Origin: DATFRX01 sp035630615
Lineage (GTDB): Bacteria; Actinomycetota; Actinomycetes; Propionibacteriales; Nocardioidaceae
DNA length: 64,000 nt
Assembly: GCA_035630615.1 (NCBI GenBank)
Contig: DASQKI010000012.1
Span: forward strand, 1 to 64,000
Direction of reading: 5' to 3'
The notes below the pieces were generated by a model. That model was given only the letters and a program-made list of their open reading frames with translations. It ran no database searches and was not told the DNA's origin. Below are positions 1 through 8,569 of the stretch, one piece after another. How positions within the stretch are numbered: the first letter of the stretch is position 1; each line of letters starts with the position of its first letter. Both the position numbers and the translations under genes were made by a program.

Positions 1-126
1 ACCGCCCTGCGGGGCCTGCTCACCAGCTGGCACGACGAGGGAGGCATCGCCACCAAGGTCTGGATCGAGGGCTTGCCCGCGACGGCTGAGTCGGCGGACG
101 TCGTCCTCGACGAGCTGGCTCGCTAG
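1..126 (+). CDS. C-terminal fragment of an unidentified protein
   Basis: Frame 1 is open from the first base to a TAG at 124-126 and encodes the last 41 residues of a protein that begins upstream of the window; it ends in an acidic helix-like tail (DVVLDELAR). Codon use has the strong G/C third-position bias of the neighbours, so it is very probably coding. The fragment is too short for me to assign a family. It lies on the same strand as the SRAP gene, 102 bp upstream of it. Confidence 0.6.
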   Translation, partial: TALRGLLTSWHDEGGIATKVWIEGLPATAESADVVLDELAR

Positions 127-228
127 CCAAACACCCTCCGACTTCCGACAGCTGGTGGATGCGGACAGCCTTCACAGCGGCTGTCCGGAGCGAGGCGAGC
201 TGTCGGTCGGATGTGACAGGCTGGTCGT

Positions 229-999
229 ATGTGTGGCCGATATGCGTCCAGCCGCAAACCCGAAGACCTCGTCGAGGAGTTCGAGGTCGATGCCAACATG
301 GTCAAGGAGTCGCTGCAGCCTGACTACAACGTCGCGCCCACCAAGGACGTCTACGCCGTCATGGACCGGGTCCCTCGCGACGCCCCGAAGGACACCGCTG
401 CCGAACGCCGGCTGACCACCGTGCGCTGGGGCCTGATTCCGTCGTGGGCCAAGGACATCGCCATCGGCAACCGGATGATCAACGCTCGGATCGAGACTCT
501 CGCCGAGAAGCCGGCGTTCAAGCGGGCGCTGAAGAAGCGACGCTGCCTGCTCCCGGCCGACGGCTACTACGAGTGGTACCCGACCGAGCAGCTCGGCAAG
601 TCGGGCAAGCCCCTCAAGCAGCCGTTCTACCTGCATCCCAAGTCCGGCGGCGTCTTGCCGCTCGCGGGGTTATACGAGTTCTGGCGCGACAAGGAGGCGG
701 CCGACGACGACCCGGACGCCTGGCTCGTGACGTTCACGATCATCACGACGAGCGCGACCGACGACGTCGGGCACGTCCACGATCGGATGCCGATGACGGT
801 CGCCCCCGAGCGGTGGAAGGACTGGCTCGATCCGCGCTTGAACGACGGCGACGCCGTCCGCGAGCTGATGGCGCCGCCGGCCGAGGGGACCCTGGAGATC
901 TACCCGATCTCGACCCAGGTCAACAACGTGAAAAACAACGGCCCGGAGCTTCGCGATCCGATGCCGATCGAAGAGACGGCGCTCGGGGAGAGCGAGTAG
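229..999 (+). CDS. SOS response-associated peptidase (SRAP/YedK/HMCES family), abasic-site DNA-protein crosslinker
   Basis: A 256-residue SRAP-domain protein. Members cap abasic sites in single-stranded DNA by a thiazolidine bond through the Cys2 that becomes N-terminal after Met removal. The full active-site set is visible: Cys2 in MCGRYA, Asn34 in YNVAPT, Arg87 in NARIET, Glu115 in DGYYEW and His184 in the HDRMP motif. The start is fixed by the need for Cys at position 2. The length is normal for the family. The stop codon shares one base with the start of the downstream hydrolase, so the two are probably cotranscribed. Mycobacteria keep a SRAP gene (Rv3226c) close to their sigH-rshA pair, so the location next to sigR is conserved. 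Family assignment is secure; the repair role is inferred from the family. Confidence 0.95.
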   Translation: MCGRYASSRKPEDLVEEFEVDANMVKESLQPDYNVAPTKDVYAVMDRVPRDAPKDTAAERRLTTVRWGLIPSWAKDIAIGNRMINARIETLAEKPAFKRALKKRRCLLPADGYYEWYPTEQLGKSGKPLKQPFYLHPKSGGVLPLAGLYEFWRDKEAADDDPDAWLVTFTIITTSATDDVGHVHDRMPMTVAPERWKDWLDPRLNDGDAVRELMAPPAEGTLEIYPISTQVNNVKNNGPELRDPMPIEETALGESE

Positions 1000-1631
1000 T
1001 GGTTGATCGTCGCGTCATCGACACCTCGCACGGCCCGGCGCGACTCGTCCAGCGACGAGCGGCCCGACCGTGGGCGACGCTTGTGCTGACCCATGGCGCC
1101 GGCGGCGGCATCGAGGCGCCGGACCTTGCCGCGCTCGCCACCCGACTGCCACGGCGGGGCGTCTCGGTGGCGCTGGTCGAGCAACCGTGGCGGGTCGCCG
1201 GCAAGAAGGTCGCGGCTGCGCCTGCGGTGCTCGACGAGGGATTCGTCGCTGTCGTCAACCGGCTCCGGCCGCAGACTCCGATGTACGTCGGGGGTCGCAG
1301 CGCCGGGGCACGGGTCGGCTGCCGCACCGGCCGTACGCTCGGTGCCGTCGGCGTGGTGGCGCTGGCGTTTCCTCTGCATCCGCCGGGCCGACCCGAGCGG
1401 AGTCGGGTCGACGAGTTGCTCGAGTCGGAGCTGCCGACGCTGGTCGTCCAGGGCGAGCGCGACCCGTTTGGCCGGCCTTCGGAGTTTCCGCCGCAGCAGA
1501 CTCTCGTGGGCGTTCCGGACGCCGATCACGGGTTCGCCGTGCCCAAGCGGGCCGCCACGACGCGGGCCGAGGCGTTGGCCGCGATCGTCGACGCCGTCGA
1601 GACCTGGCTCGCGCGTCGCGGCGGGCGATAG
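999..1631 (+). CDS. Alpha/beta hydrolase, KANL3/Tex30-like family
   Basis: A 210-residue predicted cytoplasmic alpha/beta hydrolase read from a GTG at 999 that overlaps the SRAP stop codon (TAGTG). Visible elements are an oxyanion-type THGAGGG turn near residue 32, the nucleophile elbow GGRSAGAR, an acidic residue in QGERDPFG and the catalytic His in DADHGF. The pattern matches the small KANL3/Tex30-like hydrolases often found beside SRAP genes in actinobacteria. No substrate can be deduced. An upstream in-frame extension to about position 444 is open only because it lies out of frame over the SRAP gene, and is rejected. Confidence 0.85.
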   Translation: MVDRRVIDTSHGPARLVQRRAARPWATLVLTHGAGGGIEAPDLAALATRLPRRGVSVALVEQPWRVAGKKVAAAPAVLDEGFVAVVNRLRPQTPMYVGGRSAGARVGCRTGRTLGAVGVVALAFPLHPPGRPERSRVDELLESELPTLVVQGERDPFGRPSEFPPQQTLVGVPDADHGFAVPKRAATTRAEALAAIVDAVETWLARRGGR

Positions 1632-1643
1632 CGGGACCTTCGC

Positions 1644-1671
1644 GGGAACAAACCTGCGTGTGGCCTCTGTT
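1644..1671 (+). promoter_or_regulatory. Candidate SigR-dependent promoter of sigR-rsrA
   Basis: GGGAAC at 1644-1649 is followed after 19 bases by GTT at 1669-1671. This matches the GGGAAT-N18/19-GTT architecture recognised by SigR/SigH-type ECF sigma factors, which autoregulate their own operon. It sits about 90 bp upstream of the sigR start. Functional assignment is inference from the motif and its position. Confidence 0.6.
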
Positions 1672-1746
1672 GATATGAGTGAGAGTTGGATCCAAGACGG
1701 AGGTAGTTGGTGCTCGCGACGCTGCCAGATCGTCAGTGGCCGCCGG

Positions 1747-1752
1747 TAGGCT
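1747..1752 (+). promoter_or_regulatory. TAGGCT -10 box immediately before sigR (leaderless start)
   Basis: TAGGCT lies 8 nt before the sigR ATG. This is the TANNNT spacing that gives leaderless transcripts in actinobacteria. With the upstream SigR-type promoter it would provide a constitutive second promoter. Confidence 0.45.
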
Positions 1753-1760
1753 GGTCAGCG

Positions 1761-2390
1761 ATGACCGAAATCGACGACATTAACCCGGAGCCGGTCGACG
1801 TAGCGACGGAGACGCCGGACGAGCGCGCCGCGCGCTATGAGCGGGACGCGTTGCCCTTCCTCGACCAGCTCTACTCGGCGGCACTGCGCATGACCCGCAA
1901 GCCAGCCGACGCCGAAGACTTGGTCCAGGAGACCTTCGCGAAGGCGTTCAGCTCCTTCCACCAGTTCAAGCCGGGCACCAATCTCAAGGCCTGGCTCTAC
2001 CGGATCCTGACCAACACTTACATCAACTCCTATCGCAAGCGGCAGCGGCAGCCGGCGCAGCAGATGACCGAGGAGATCGAGGACTGGCAGTTGGCCGCAG
2101 CCGAGTCGCACACATCGGGCGGTCTCAAGTCGGCCGAGATGCAGGCGTTGGAGCACCTTCCCGACTCCGACGTCAAGACGGCCCTGGCACAGCTTCCCGA
2201 AGACTTCCGGCTGGCGGTCTATCTCGCCGACGTCGAGGGCTTCCCCTACAAGGAGATCGCCAACATCATGGACACGCCGATCGGCACGGTGATGTCGCGG
2301 CTGCACCGGGGACGCCGACAGCTCCGCGATCTCCTGGCCGACTATGCGCGGGACCGCGGCATGGCAACATCTGGAGCGGGTGAGCGGTAA
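1761..2390 (+). CDS. sigR: ECF RNA polymerase sigma factor SigR/SigH, disulfide-stress response
   Basis: A 209-residue group IV sigma factor. Region 2 spans about residues 25-100 (with DAEDLVQETFAKAF and the -10 reading segment NTYINSYRK). Region 4 spans about 130-200 (FRLAVYLADVEGFPYKEIA and the helix-turn-helix GTVMSRLHRGRRQLR). It directs transcription of thiol-redox genes when its zinc anti-sigma factor RsrA is oxidised. ATG 1761 is preferred over the in-frame TTG at 1707 because it starts the conserved acidic N-terminus and has a -10 hexamer 8 nt upstream. The stop overlaps the rsrA start by one base (TAATG), implying translational coupling. Confidence 0.95.
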   Translation: MTEIDDINPEPVDVATETPDERAARYERDALPFLDQLYSAALRMTRKPADAEDLVQETFAKAFSSFHQFKPGTNLKAWLYRILTNTYINSYRKRQRQPAQQMTEEIEDWQLAAAESHTSGGLKSAEMQALEHLPDSDVKTALAQLPEDFRLAVYLADVEGFPYKEIANIMDTPIGTVMSRLHRGRRQLRDLLADYARDRGMATSGAGER

Positions 2391-2689
2391 TGAGTTGCGG
2401 CAATCCGCACGCGCGTGACTGTGCTGAGATCCTCGCGCAGCTATATCTGTTCTTGGACCACGAGATCGACGACGCGAGTTGCTCCGAGATTCAGGTGCAC
2501 CTCGACGAGTGCCATCCGTGCCTCGAAAAGTACGACCTCGACCGCGTCGTCAAGGCGTTGGTCCAGCGTTCCTGCGGGTGCGAGGAGGCGCCGCCCCCGT
2601 TGCGGGAGCGAGTGCTCTATTCGATCCGTGAGGTGCAGGTCCAGCTGGGCGGCGGCCGCGTCGACCTGCCGTTCGAGCCCCCTCGCTGA
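2390..2689 (+). CDS. rsrA: Mycothiol-system anti-sigma factor RsrA (zinc-binding ZAS protein)
   Basis: A 99-residue cytoplasmic anti-sigma factor that holds SigR inactive while reduced and zinc-bound. The redox cysteines and zinc ligands fall at the same positions as in Streptomyces coelicolor RsrA: Cys3, Cys11, His37, Cys41 and Cys44, with the H-x3-C-x2-C motif in HLDECHPC. Additional cysteines at 31, 62 and 64 are present. The gene is translationally coupled to sigR. Disulfide stress is expected to form a Cys11-Cys44-type bond, release zinc and free SigR. Confidence 0.95.
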   Translation: MSCGNPHARDCAEILAQLYLFLDHEIDDASCSEIQVHLDECHPCLEKYDLDRVVKALVQRSCGCEEAPPPLRERVLYSIREVQVQLGGGRVDLPFEPPR

Positions 2690-2691
2690 CT

Positions 2692-3087
2692 GTGGGTTCG
2701 GCCCGACTCGACGCCGGACGATCAGCGACCCTGTCCCCAACGATCACCCACGCCGACACGGCCTCGGCGTTGGGAAGCGGCGATCTACCCGTCCTGGCGA
2801 CGCCGCGACTTCTCGCGTGGTGTGAGGCCGCGACCTGCGAAGCCGTAGACGACGCGCTCGACGCCAGCCGGACCACGGTCGGCTCGCGGGTGAGCTTCAC
2901 GCACGAGCGTCCGAGCCCCGTTGGTGCGCAGCTGGTCGTCCGCGCGACGCTGATGCATGTCGATGGACGGCTGCTCCGATTCGAGGTGGTCGCCGAGCAC
3001 GCTGACGGCACCGTGGTCGGGCATGGCGAGGTGACTCGCGTGGTCGTCGATCGCGAACGCTTCCTCGCCCGTCTCGTCAGAGGGTGA
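2692..3087 (+). CDS. Hotdog-fold thioesterase-like protein (FlK-like family)
   Basis: A 131-residue protein starting at GTG 2692, two bases after the rsrA stop. The sequence resembles small hotdog thioesterases of the fluoroacetyl-CoA thioesterase (FlK)-like group: an N-terminal TPRLLAWCEAATCEA helix, a GSRVSFTHERPSPVG strand-turn with the conserved His, and a C-terminal DGTVVGHGEVTR strand. The expected substrate class is acyl-CoA, but the specific substrate is unknown. It may ride on the sigR-rsrA transcript. Its 3' end overlaps the convergent GNAT gene by 11 bp. Confidence 0.75.
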   Translation: MGSARLDAGRSATLSPTITHADTASALGSGDLPVLATPRLLAWCEAATCEAVDDALDASRTTVGSRVSFTHERPSPVGAQLVVRATLMHVDGRLLRFEVVAEHADGTVVGHGEVTRVVVDRERFLARLVRG

Positions 3088-3562
3088 GGCGGAAGGCGAT
3101 CAGCTTGATGGACGGCAGCGGACTCCAGTCGAGCTCGGGCGCCCGATCGAATCCCAGCGTGCCGTAGAGTCGATGCGCCGTGAGCATCGGCGTCGAGCTG
3201 CACAGCAGCAGCTCTCGATGCCCGAGGGCCCGCGAGCGCGCTATGCAGTGCTCGACGAGCGCCCGCCCGATCCCGCGTCGACGGCCCGCCGGCGCCACGG
3301 CGAGCATCCGAAACTCGCCCTGGTCCGGACCGGTCGCCAACTCGCCGTAGCGTGAGCCCGGCGGGCAGTACGTCACCGTGCCGAGCACACCGGTGTCGTC
3401 GGCGGCGACCCACAGCTCCGCATGGTCGGCTCGACCGGCAGCATCGCGTAGCTGGTCGGCGTAGTCGTCGGTGCCATCGAGGAATCCGTCGGCCGCGTAG
3501 GCGTCGACCGTCAGGTCACCGATCGCCGCCCACTCGTTCGGCCGGGCCAAGCGAATCTCCAC
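3077..3562 (-). CDS. GNAT family N-acetyltransferase
   Basis: A 161-residue acetyl-CoA-dependent acyltransferase. The acetyl-CoA pyrophosphate-binding motif A is RRRGIGRAL (about residues 98-106), preceded by the strand EFRMLAVAP; motif B is near AHRLYGTLGF. Translation starts at a GTG (3560-3562). The substrate is unknown. It is convergent with the thioesterase-like gene and overlaps its end. Confidence 0.9.
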   Translation of the reverse strand: MEIRLARPNEWAAIGDLTVDAYAADGFLDGTDDYADQLRDAAGRADHAELWVAADDTGVLGTVTYCPPGSRYGELATGPDQGEFRMLAVAPAGRRRGIGRALVEHCIARSRALGHRELLLCSSTPMLTAHRLYGTLGFDRAPELDWSPLPSIKLIAFRLTL

Positions 3563-3644
3563 CAGGCGACCCTGTCACATTTGCTTTCTCCGGCGGCCAG
3601 GGGTAGCTCGCATGTGCGCTACGTCGCGGGATGCGTTGCCCCGA

Positions 3645-4231
3645 TCATCGCTGACTCCTGTTTTCGACCTCTTGCTGCGCTGCCCAAAAGCAGGTCGAAG
3701 CGCCCGCACCAACGCCAATCCAGTTCTTTGTGGCTGCCCCGGTGCCGATCGCACCGCCACAGATCATATTGATCCGGAGTGACTCCCAGAAGTCGAAGTG
3801 GAAGACGTGGTCCTCGATGCACCATGCGAGCCCGACCATGCAGGGACCAGAGGCCGTCGCTCACCGCGTGACCGTACTGACGCCAGGTCAACGATGCCAG
3901 GCGTCGTCCGGTGAATCGCTCGCCGGACCGTCGATCGATCCGGTTGTGCCAGCGCACCCAAGCCCGGTGGACTTTGTGCTTGAACCACATGGGCCACTTC
4001 TTAAATGCTGGCCATATCGCCGTGGCCGTGCCGAGCTGCCTGTGCCGTCGTCGGTCTGGCCTGGTCTTGGCGGGCGCCATCGGCCCGGTTTTCCATGAAG
4101 ACCGTGAATCCGATGAGCAGCATAAAGACCACTGTTGCGATGGCAGTCTTGATCCACCACTTGCGACCGTAGACGGGCTGCGGATTCTCGAGCAGCCGCT
4201 GGAGCCGGCTTTTCCACTTGTCGGTATCCAC
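3645..4231 (-). pseudogene. Degenerate gene for a small membrane-anchored protein, split over three frames
   Basis: On the minus strand a GTG at 4231 with a good upstream ribosome site (GAGGGAAAGG) opens a 76-residue frame with one membrane segment (about residues 26-46, IKTAIATVVFMLLIGF) that stops at 4001. The neighbouring frame then carries a basic, Trp-rich, G/C-biased stretch (FKKWPMWFKHKVHRAW...SDGLWSLHGR), and the third frame carries a further G/C-biased stretch (CIEDHVFHFDFWESLRI) ending at 3645. The switch of coding character from frame to frame suggests one ancestral gene with two frameshifts. Alternatives are separate small genes or sequencing errors. I do not recognise the family. 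No other gene is seen between 3563 and 4358. Confidence 0.45.
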
Positions 4232-4358
4232 TGTGTGTGCCTTTCCCTCAAGCCCTTAGCGCCTTCCCCAGTTCGCAAGTGCAGCATGGGGCTCGCGTGG
4301 CGTCAAGAAGGTGCTATCCCGCCTGTGGATTACCAAATGTCGGCTATCTCGATCTCGC

Positions 4359-6062
4359 TTACACGCCCGTCGTATTGCGGGGGTAGGCGACCTCCGGATC
4401 GGTTATGACGTTGACCAGATAGGGCACGCCGGAGTCGAAGGCTCGGTCGAGTGCAGGGCCGATGTCCGACGGAGCGGTGACCGTCTCGCCGTCGCCGCCG
4501 AGCGCCCGAACCACCTCGTCATACCGAGTGCCCGGCGCCAGGTCGGCGGCGACGTGGTAGCCGTACAGGAACTGCATCGGGTGCTTCTCCAAGCCCCACC
4601 CGGCGTTGTTGCCGACGATCATCACGACCGGCAGACCGTGACGCACCAGCGTGTCGACATCCATCAGCGACATGCCCGCAGCGCCGTCGCCGAGCAACAA
4701 GACGACCTGCGACGAGGGCCGAGCGACCCGGGCTGCCATCGCGGAGCCCAACCCCGCGCCGAGGCAGCCGAAGGGTCCGGGGTCGAGCCATCCACCGGGC
4801 CGGCGGGGCTCGATGTATTTGCCGGCGAACGACACGAAGTCGCCGCCGTCGCCAATCACGACGGCGTCGTCGGCGAGTCGCGGGACCAGCTCGCCATAGA
4901 TGCGGGCCGGATGGATCGGGTCGGCGTCGGCCCGGAGTAGCTCGGCGTCGGCCTCGGTCGCCGCCGCGACGGCCTGCCGCAAGGCGTCGATCCAGCCGCT
5001 CCAGTCGGGCTTGCGCAGAGCCTGCTCCAACGCGGCGGCGAGCTCGTCGAAGCAGGCACTCAGGTCGCCGGCGGCGGACCCCGCGAGTCGCACGTGCCCG
5101 GCGAGCTGGCCCGCGGAGTCGGCGACGTGGACGACCTGCGCGGTCGGGGCGCCGTCCTTGCCGCCGAACGAGCCGTAGCCCAGCCGGAAGTCGAGTGGCG
5201 CGCCGATGACGATCGCGAGATCGCACTGACCGAAGGCAAGGCGGCGGGCCTTGGTCACCAGCATCGGATGCCCGGCCGGCAGGATGCCGCGACCCATGCC
5301 GTTGGCGATCACCGGCACGCCAACCCGGTCGACGAACGCGGCGGCGGCCTGGTCGGCGCGGTCGGACCAGACGTCGGTGCCCAACACGAGCACCGGCCGC
5401 TTGGCCTGTCCGAGCAGGTCGGCGATCTCGCCGAGGGCGTCGCCGTCGGGCTCGAGCCGGGGAGCGGTGGGCGCGCCGGGCGGTTCGGCCGTGGTGCGGC
5501 TGAACAGCTGGTCCATCGGCACGTCGACGAACGCCGGTCCGCGATGCGAGCTGCCCGCCGCCGCGAACGCGGCGTCCATCACACCGGCGATGTCGTCGAC
5601 GTGGTGCGCCGTCGTGGCGGACTTGGTGATGGTGCGGAGGATCGGCGGGTGGTCGAGCTCCTGGAGGCTTCCGGTGCCCCAGCGCCCGGTCGGCGCCCGG
5701 CCGCCCACCACGACGAGCGGCGATCCGGAAAACTGCGCCTGGGCGATCGCACTGACGCCGTTGGTGACCCCGGGTCCGGCCGTCAGCGCGGCGAGCCCAG
5801 GCGTACGCGTCAGCTTGCCGGTCGCCTCGGCGGCGAACACCGCACTCGGCTCGTGGCGTACGTCGATCAGTCGCATAGTGGGATCGACGTGAAGGGCACC
5901 GTCGTACATCGGAAACACGTGGGCGCCGGACAGTGTCCACATCGTCCGGACACCGTGGGCCGCAGCGACGGCGACGGCATAGTTGCCGCCGTGGCCCTCG
6001 ACGAGTCCGTCGGACCCGAGAGAGTTGGACTCAGTCGCTTCGGTGGCGGGCTCGCTCGACAT
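4359..6062 (-). CDS. Thiamine diphosphate-dependent enzyme, acetolactate synthase-like
   Basis: A 567-residue three-domain ThDP enzyme. The N-terminal pyrimidine-binding domain contains the catalytic Glu71 in VRHEPSAVFAAE and GPGVTNGVSA. The central domain begins around residue 205. The C-terminal pyrophosphate domain carries the GDG...NN cofactor motif at 458-486 (LLLGDGAAGM to VGNNAGWG). It belongs to the acetolactate synthase/oxalyl-CoA decarboxylase/2-hydroxyacyl-CoA lyase superfamily. No regulatory subunit gene is adjacent, so a biosynthetic IlvB role is less likely than a catabolic lyase or decarboxylase role. The start is 10 nt downstream of the DUF2785 gene end, so the two are likely cotranscribed. 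Confidence 0.85.
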   Translation of the reverse strand: MSSEPATEATESNSLGSDGLVEGHGGNYAVAVAAAHGVRTMWTLSGAHVFPMYDGALHVDPTMRLIDVRHEPSAVFAAEATGKLTRTPGLAALTAGPGVTNGVSAIAQAQFSGSPLVVVGGRAPTGRWGTGSLQELDHPPILRTITKSATTAHHVDDIAGVMDAAFAAAGSSHRGPAFVDVPMDQLFSRTTAEPPGAPTAPRLEPDGDALGEIADLLGQAKRPVLVLGTDVWSDRADQAAAAFVDRVGVPVIANGMGRGILPAGHPMLVTKARRLAFGQCDLAIVIGAPLDFRLGYGSFGGKDGAPTAQVVHVADSAGQLAGHVRLAGSAAGDLSACFDELAAALEQALRKPDWSGWIDALRQAVAAATEADAELLRADADPIHPARIYGELVPRLADDAVVIGDGGDFVSFAGKYIEPRRPGGWLDPGPFGCLGAGLGSAMAARVARPSSQVVLLLGDGAAGMSLMDVDTLVRHGLPVVMIVGNNAGWGLEKHPMQFLYGYHVAADLAPGTRYDEVVRALGGDGETVTAPSDIGPALDRAFDSGVPYLVNVITDPEVAYPRNTTGV

Positions 6063-6072
6063 GGCCCGCAGG

Positions 6073-7014
6073 CTACCTGGCGCGCCCGGTCTCCAACGCC
6101 GGTGGCGCGACGGTTGCGGCGGCCGGCGCCTGGAACAACCACGGGCTCGCGGCGCGCAGCTGGTCGAGGACGACCAGCAGCAGGTCGGCCCGGTTGGGTG
6201 TCGGTTCGGCGAACAGCTTCGCGTCGTCGGTGACGTCGGCGCGACCGCGTACGCCGAGCGCGAGTTGCACGTGCAGTGCGCGCAGCAGCGAGACCGCGTT
6301 GGTGGCCGCGGGCGTCGGCCACTCGGCGCCGCCGCCGCGAGCAGGCGGCTGCCGGATGCCGGCGCCGATCCGGCTCAGCCACGGCTCGACGACGCGGAAC
6401 TCGACGATGTTGCGATGCAGGATCGTCATCACCGCGTACGCCAGCCGGTCGTCCTCGCCGTGCTGCAACACGTACGAGGTCGGAGCAAGGACACGGTCGC
6501 CGACGACGTCGAGCAGGACGGTGAGCTCGAGGGCGCCGAAGTGACGGCTACGGCCCAGTTGGCCGAGCAGGTCGGCCCCGTGGGCGACCGAATGGACCCA
6601 ACCACGTCCGGGCGCCCAGCCGCGAAGGTCGCGCTCGCGAACGAACCAGGACGTCACCTGGTCGCCCCAGCGCATGACGACGTCGCCGGGGAGAAGGAGC
6701 GCCTCGTTGTCGCGACCGAGGATCTCGGCCAGGATCAGGGCGCTGAACGATCGGCGCAGCACGGAGTCGTCGCCGTCGGCACCGAGCCCGTGCTCCAGAC
6801 CGACCACAATGCCGTCTCCGAGGCCGACCAAGAGGTCGTCGTAGACGCCTCGGCTGATCCAGGTCGCAAGGATCGGGTACGCCAGGTCGTCTCGGCGCCT
6901 CGGGCGGGGATCACCGAGCATCGTGACGAGCTCGGTGGTCATGTCGTTGAGGTCGCGGTCTGGAGGGACATCGACACCGCTAGCGAGCACCGCTTGCCAA
7001 TACGCCTCCGACAC
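6073..7014 (-). CDS. DUF2785 domain-containing protein
   Basis: A 313-residue all-helical protein that I recognise as a DUF2785 member, with motifs such as LAYPILATWI, RSFSALILAEIL and a conserved GRGWVHSVAHGADLLGQL segment. No catalytic function is established for the family. Translation starts at GTG 7014. It is divergent from the PdtaS-like kinase gene (82 bp apart) and lies just upstream of the ThDP enzyme gene on the same strand. Confidence 0.8.
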   Translation of the reverse strand: MSEAYWQAVLASGVDVPPDRDLNDMTTELVTMLGDPRPRRRDDLAYPILATWISRGVYDDLLVGLGDGIVVGLEHGLGADGDDSVLRRSFSALILAEILGRDNEALLLPGDVVMRWGDQVTSWFVRERDLRGWAPGRGWVHSVAHGADLLGQLGRSRHFGALELTVLLDVVGDRVLAPTSYVLQHGEDDRLAYAVMTILHRNIVEFRVVEPWLSRIGAGIRQPPARGGGAEWPTPAATNAVSLLRALHVQLALGVRGRADVTDDAKLFAEPTPNRADLLLVVLDQLRAASPWLFQAPAAATVAPPALETGRAR

Positions 7015-7082
7015 GCGGCCTATCGTGTCACGAGTTGATCGCGCTCAGTAGTTCGCCCCGCAATACTGACGAAGTTCGCGAC

Positions 7083-7088
7083 TACGCT
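7083..7088 (+). promoter_or_regulatory. TACGCT -10 box of the pdtaS-like gene (leaderless start)
   Basis: TACGCT lies 7 nt upstream of the ATG at 7096 and fits the TANNNT motif at leaderless spacing. No Shine-Dalgarno sequence is visible before the ATG. Confidence 0.5.
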
Positions 7089-7095
7089 TAGTGAA

Positions 7096-8556
7096 ATGCC
7101 CACGTTAGACGACGTAGTCCGTCACCATACGGCGTTGTCTGGCAGCGATTTGGCCTGGTTGCACCTGTTGCTGGCCGACTGGCAGATCATCGCCGATCTG
7201 TCGTTCGCCGACCTCGTGCTGTGGCTCCCCGACGCGGAGGATCGGGGCTTTTGGGCCGGTGCCCAGATGCGGCCGACGACCGGGCCGACGGCCTATCTCG
7301 ACGACATCATCGGCAGCTTCGTCCCGCGGGCTCGGCGGCCGCTGATCGACCTGGCCTGGCGGGACGGTCGGATCGTGCGCGAGGGCGATCCGGAGTGGCG
7401 CGACGAGGTGCCGGTGCGGGTCGAGACGATCCCGGTACGCCGGGGCGACAAGGTGCTCGGCGTCATCGCCCGCAGCACCAACCTGATGGGCGTCCGTACG
7501 CCCAGCCGACTCGAGCTGGCCTACCTGCAGACGGCGGGCGAGCTCACCGCGATGATCAGCGAGGGACAGTTTCCGATCCCGGGGGAGCGGTCCGAGCTGG
7601 CCGACTCGATGCGGGTCGGAGACGGCTTCGTCCGCGCCGACGTCGACGGGCTCGTGCGTTATGCGAGCCCCAACGCGATGTCGGCCTTTCGCCGGCTCGG
7701 CCTGGTCGGTGACCTCGTCGGCGCCAACCTCATCGAGACGACGCGGTCTCTGGTGCCGGCACCCAACGAACCCGTGTCGCACAACCTGGGCGCGGTCCTC
7801 GGCGGACGCGTCGCCCAGGAGGCCGAGATCGAAAACGCTGCCGCCGCTCTGATCATCCGGGCGATCCCGCTGTCGTCGGACGGCCGGCGGGTCGGTGGCC
7901 TCGTGTTGCTGCGCGACGTCACCGACCTGCGCAGTCGCGAACGTGAGTTGGTGACGCGCGAGGCGACGATCCGCGAAATCCACCATCGGGTCAAGAACAA
8001 CCTCCAGACGGTGGCCGCGTTGTTGCGGCTGCAGGCCCGACGACTCACCGCGGACGAAGGGCGGGCGGCGCTGGACGAGGCGGTGCAACGGGTCGCTGCG
8101 ATCGCGGTCGTGCACGAGACGCTGAGCCAGGGTTTCGACGAGATGGTGGACTTCGACGAGGTCGTCGACCAGCTACGGCACATGGTGACCGAGGTGGCAT
8201 CGCACGACGCCAAGGTGACGACCGAGCGGCAGGGCAGCTTCGGGACCGTACCGGCATCGGTGGCGACCTCGCTCGCGATGGTGCTGACGGAGGCGATGCA
8301 AAACGCCGTCGTGCACGGATTCGGGGCCGGCGCCGGACACCTCACCGTGACCGCGAGACGCTTCTCGGGTCGGCTTCAGGTCACCGTCGAAGACGACGGT
8401 CGAGGGCTGCCGACGGGCTTCGACCCGGAGGCCTCGAGCAGCCTAGGGATGTCGATCATGCGGACCCTGGTCGAAGGCGAGCTGAATGGCCGGCTCATCG
8501 TCGACGACGGGACGGGAGGCGGGACGCGCGTCAGTGTCGACGCCCCGCTGGCGTGA
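7096..8556 (+). CDS. pdtaS: Sensor histidine kinase of the PdtaS type
   Basis: A 486-residue soluble kinase with no membrane segment. The order is an N-terminal GAF-like sensor domain (about 5-150), a PAS-like domain (about 170-275), a HisKA_2 dimerisation/phosphoacceptor helix with IHHRVKNNLQ (His296/His297), and an HATPase domain with EAMQNAVVHGF, VEDDGRGLP and SLGMSIM. This order and the neighbouring whiB1 gene match mycobacterial PdtaS (Rv3220c beside whiB1 Rv3219), whose partner PdtaR is an ANTAR antiterminator. The partner is not in this window. The gene is convergent with whiB1 (13 bp between stops). Confidence 0.9.
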   Translation: MPTLDDVVRHHTALSGSDLAWLHLLLADWQIIADLSFADLVLWLPDAEDRGFWAGAQMRPTTGPTAYLDDIIGSFVPRARRPLIDLAWRDGRIVREGDPEWRDEVPVRVETIPVRRGDKVLGVIARSTNLMGVRTPSRLELAYLQTAGELTAMISEGQFPIPGERSELADSMRVGDGFVRADVDGLVRYASPNAMSAFRRLGLVGDLVGANLIETTRSLVPAPNEPVSHNLGAVLGGRVAQEAEIENAAAALIIRAIPLSSDGRRVGGLVLLRDVTDLRSRERELVTREATIREIHHRVKNNLQTVAALLRLQARRLTADEGRAALDEAVQRVAAIAVVHETLSQGFDEMVDFDEVVDQLRHMVTEVASHDAKVTTERQGSFGTVPASVATSLAMVLTEAMQNAVVHGFGAGAGHLTVTARRFSGRLQVTVEDDGRGLPTGFDPEASSSLGMSIMRTLVEGELNGRLIVDDGTGGGTRVSVDAPLA

Positions 8557-8569
8557 CGGAGAGGCGCTC

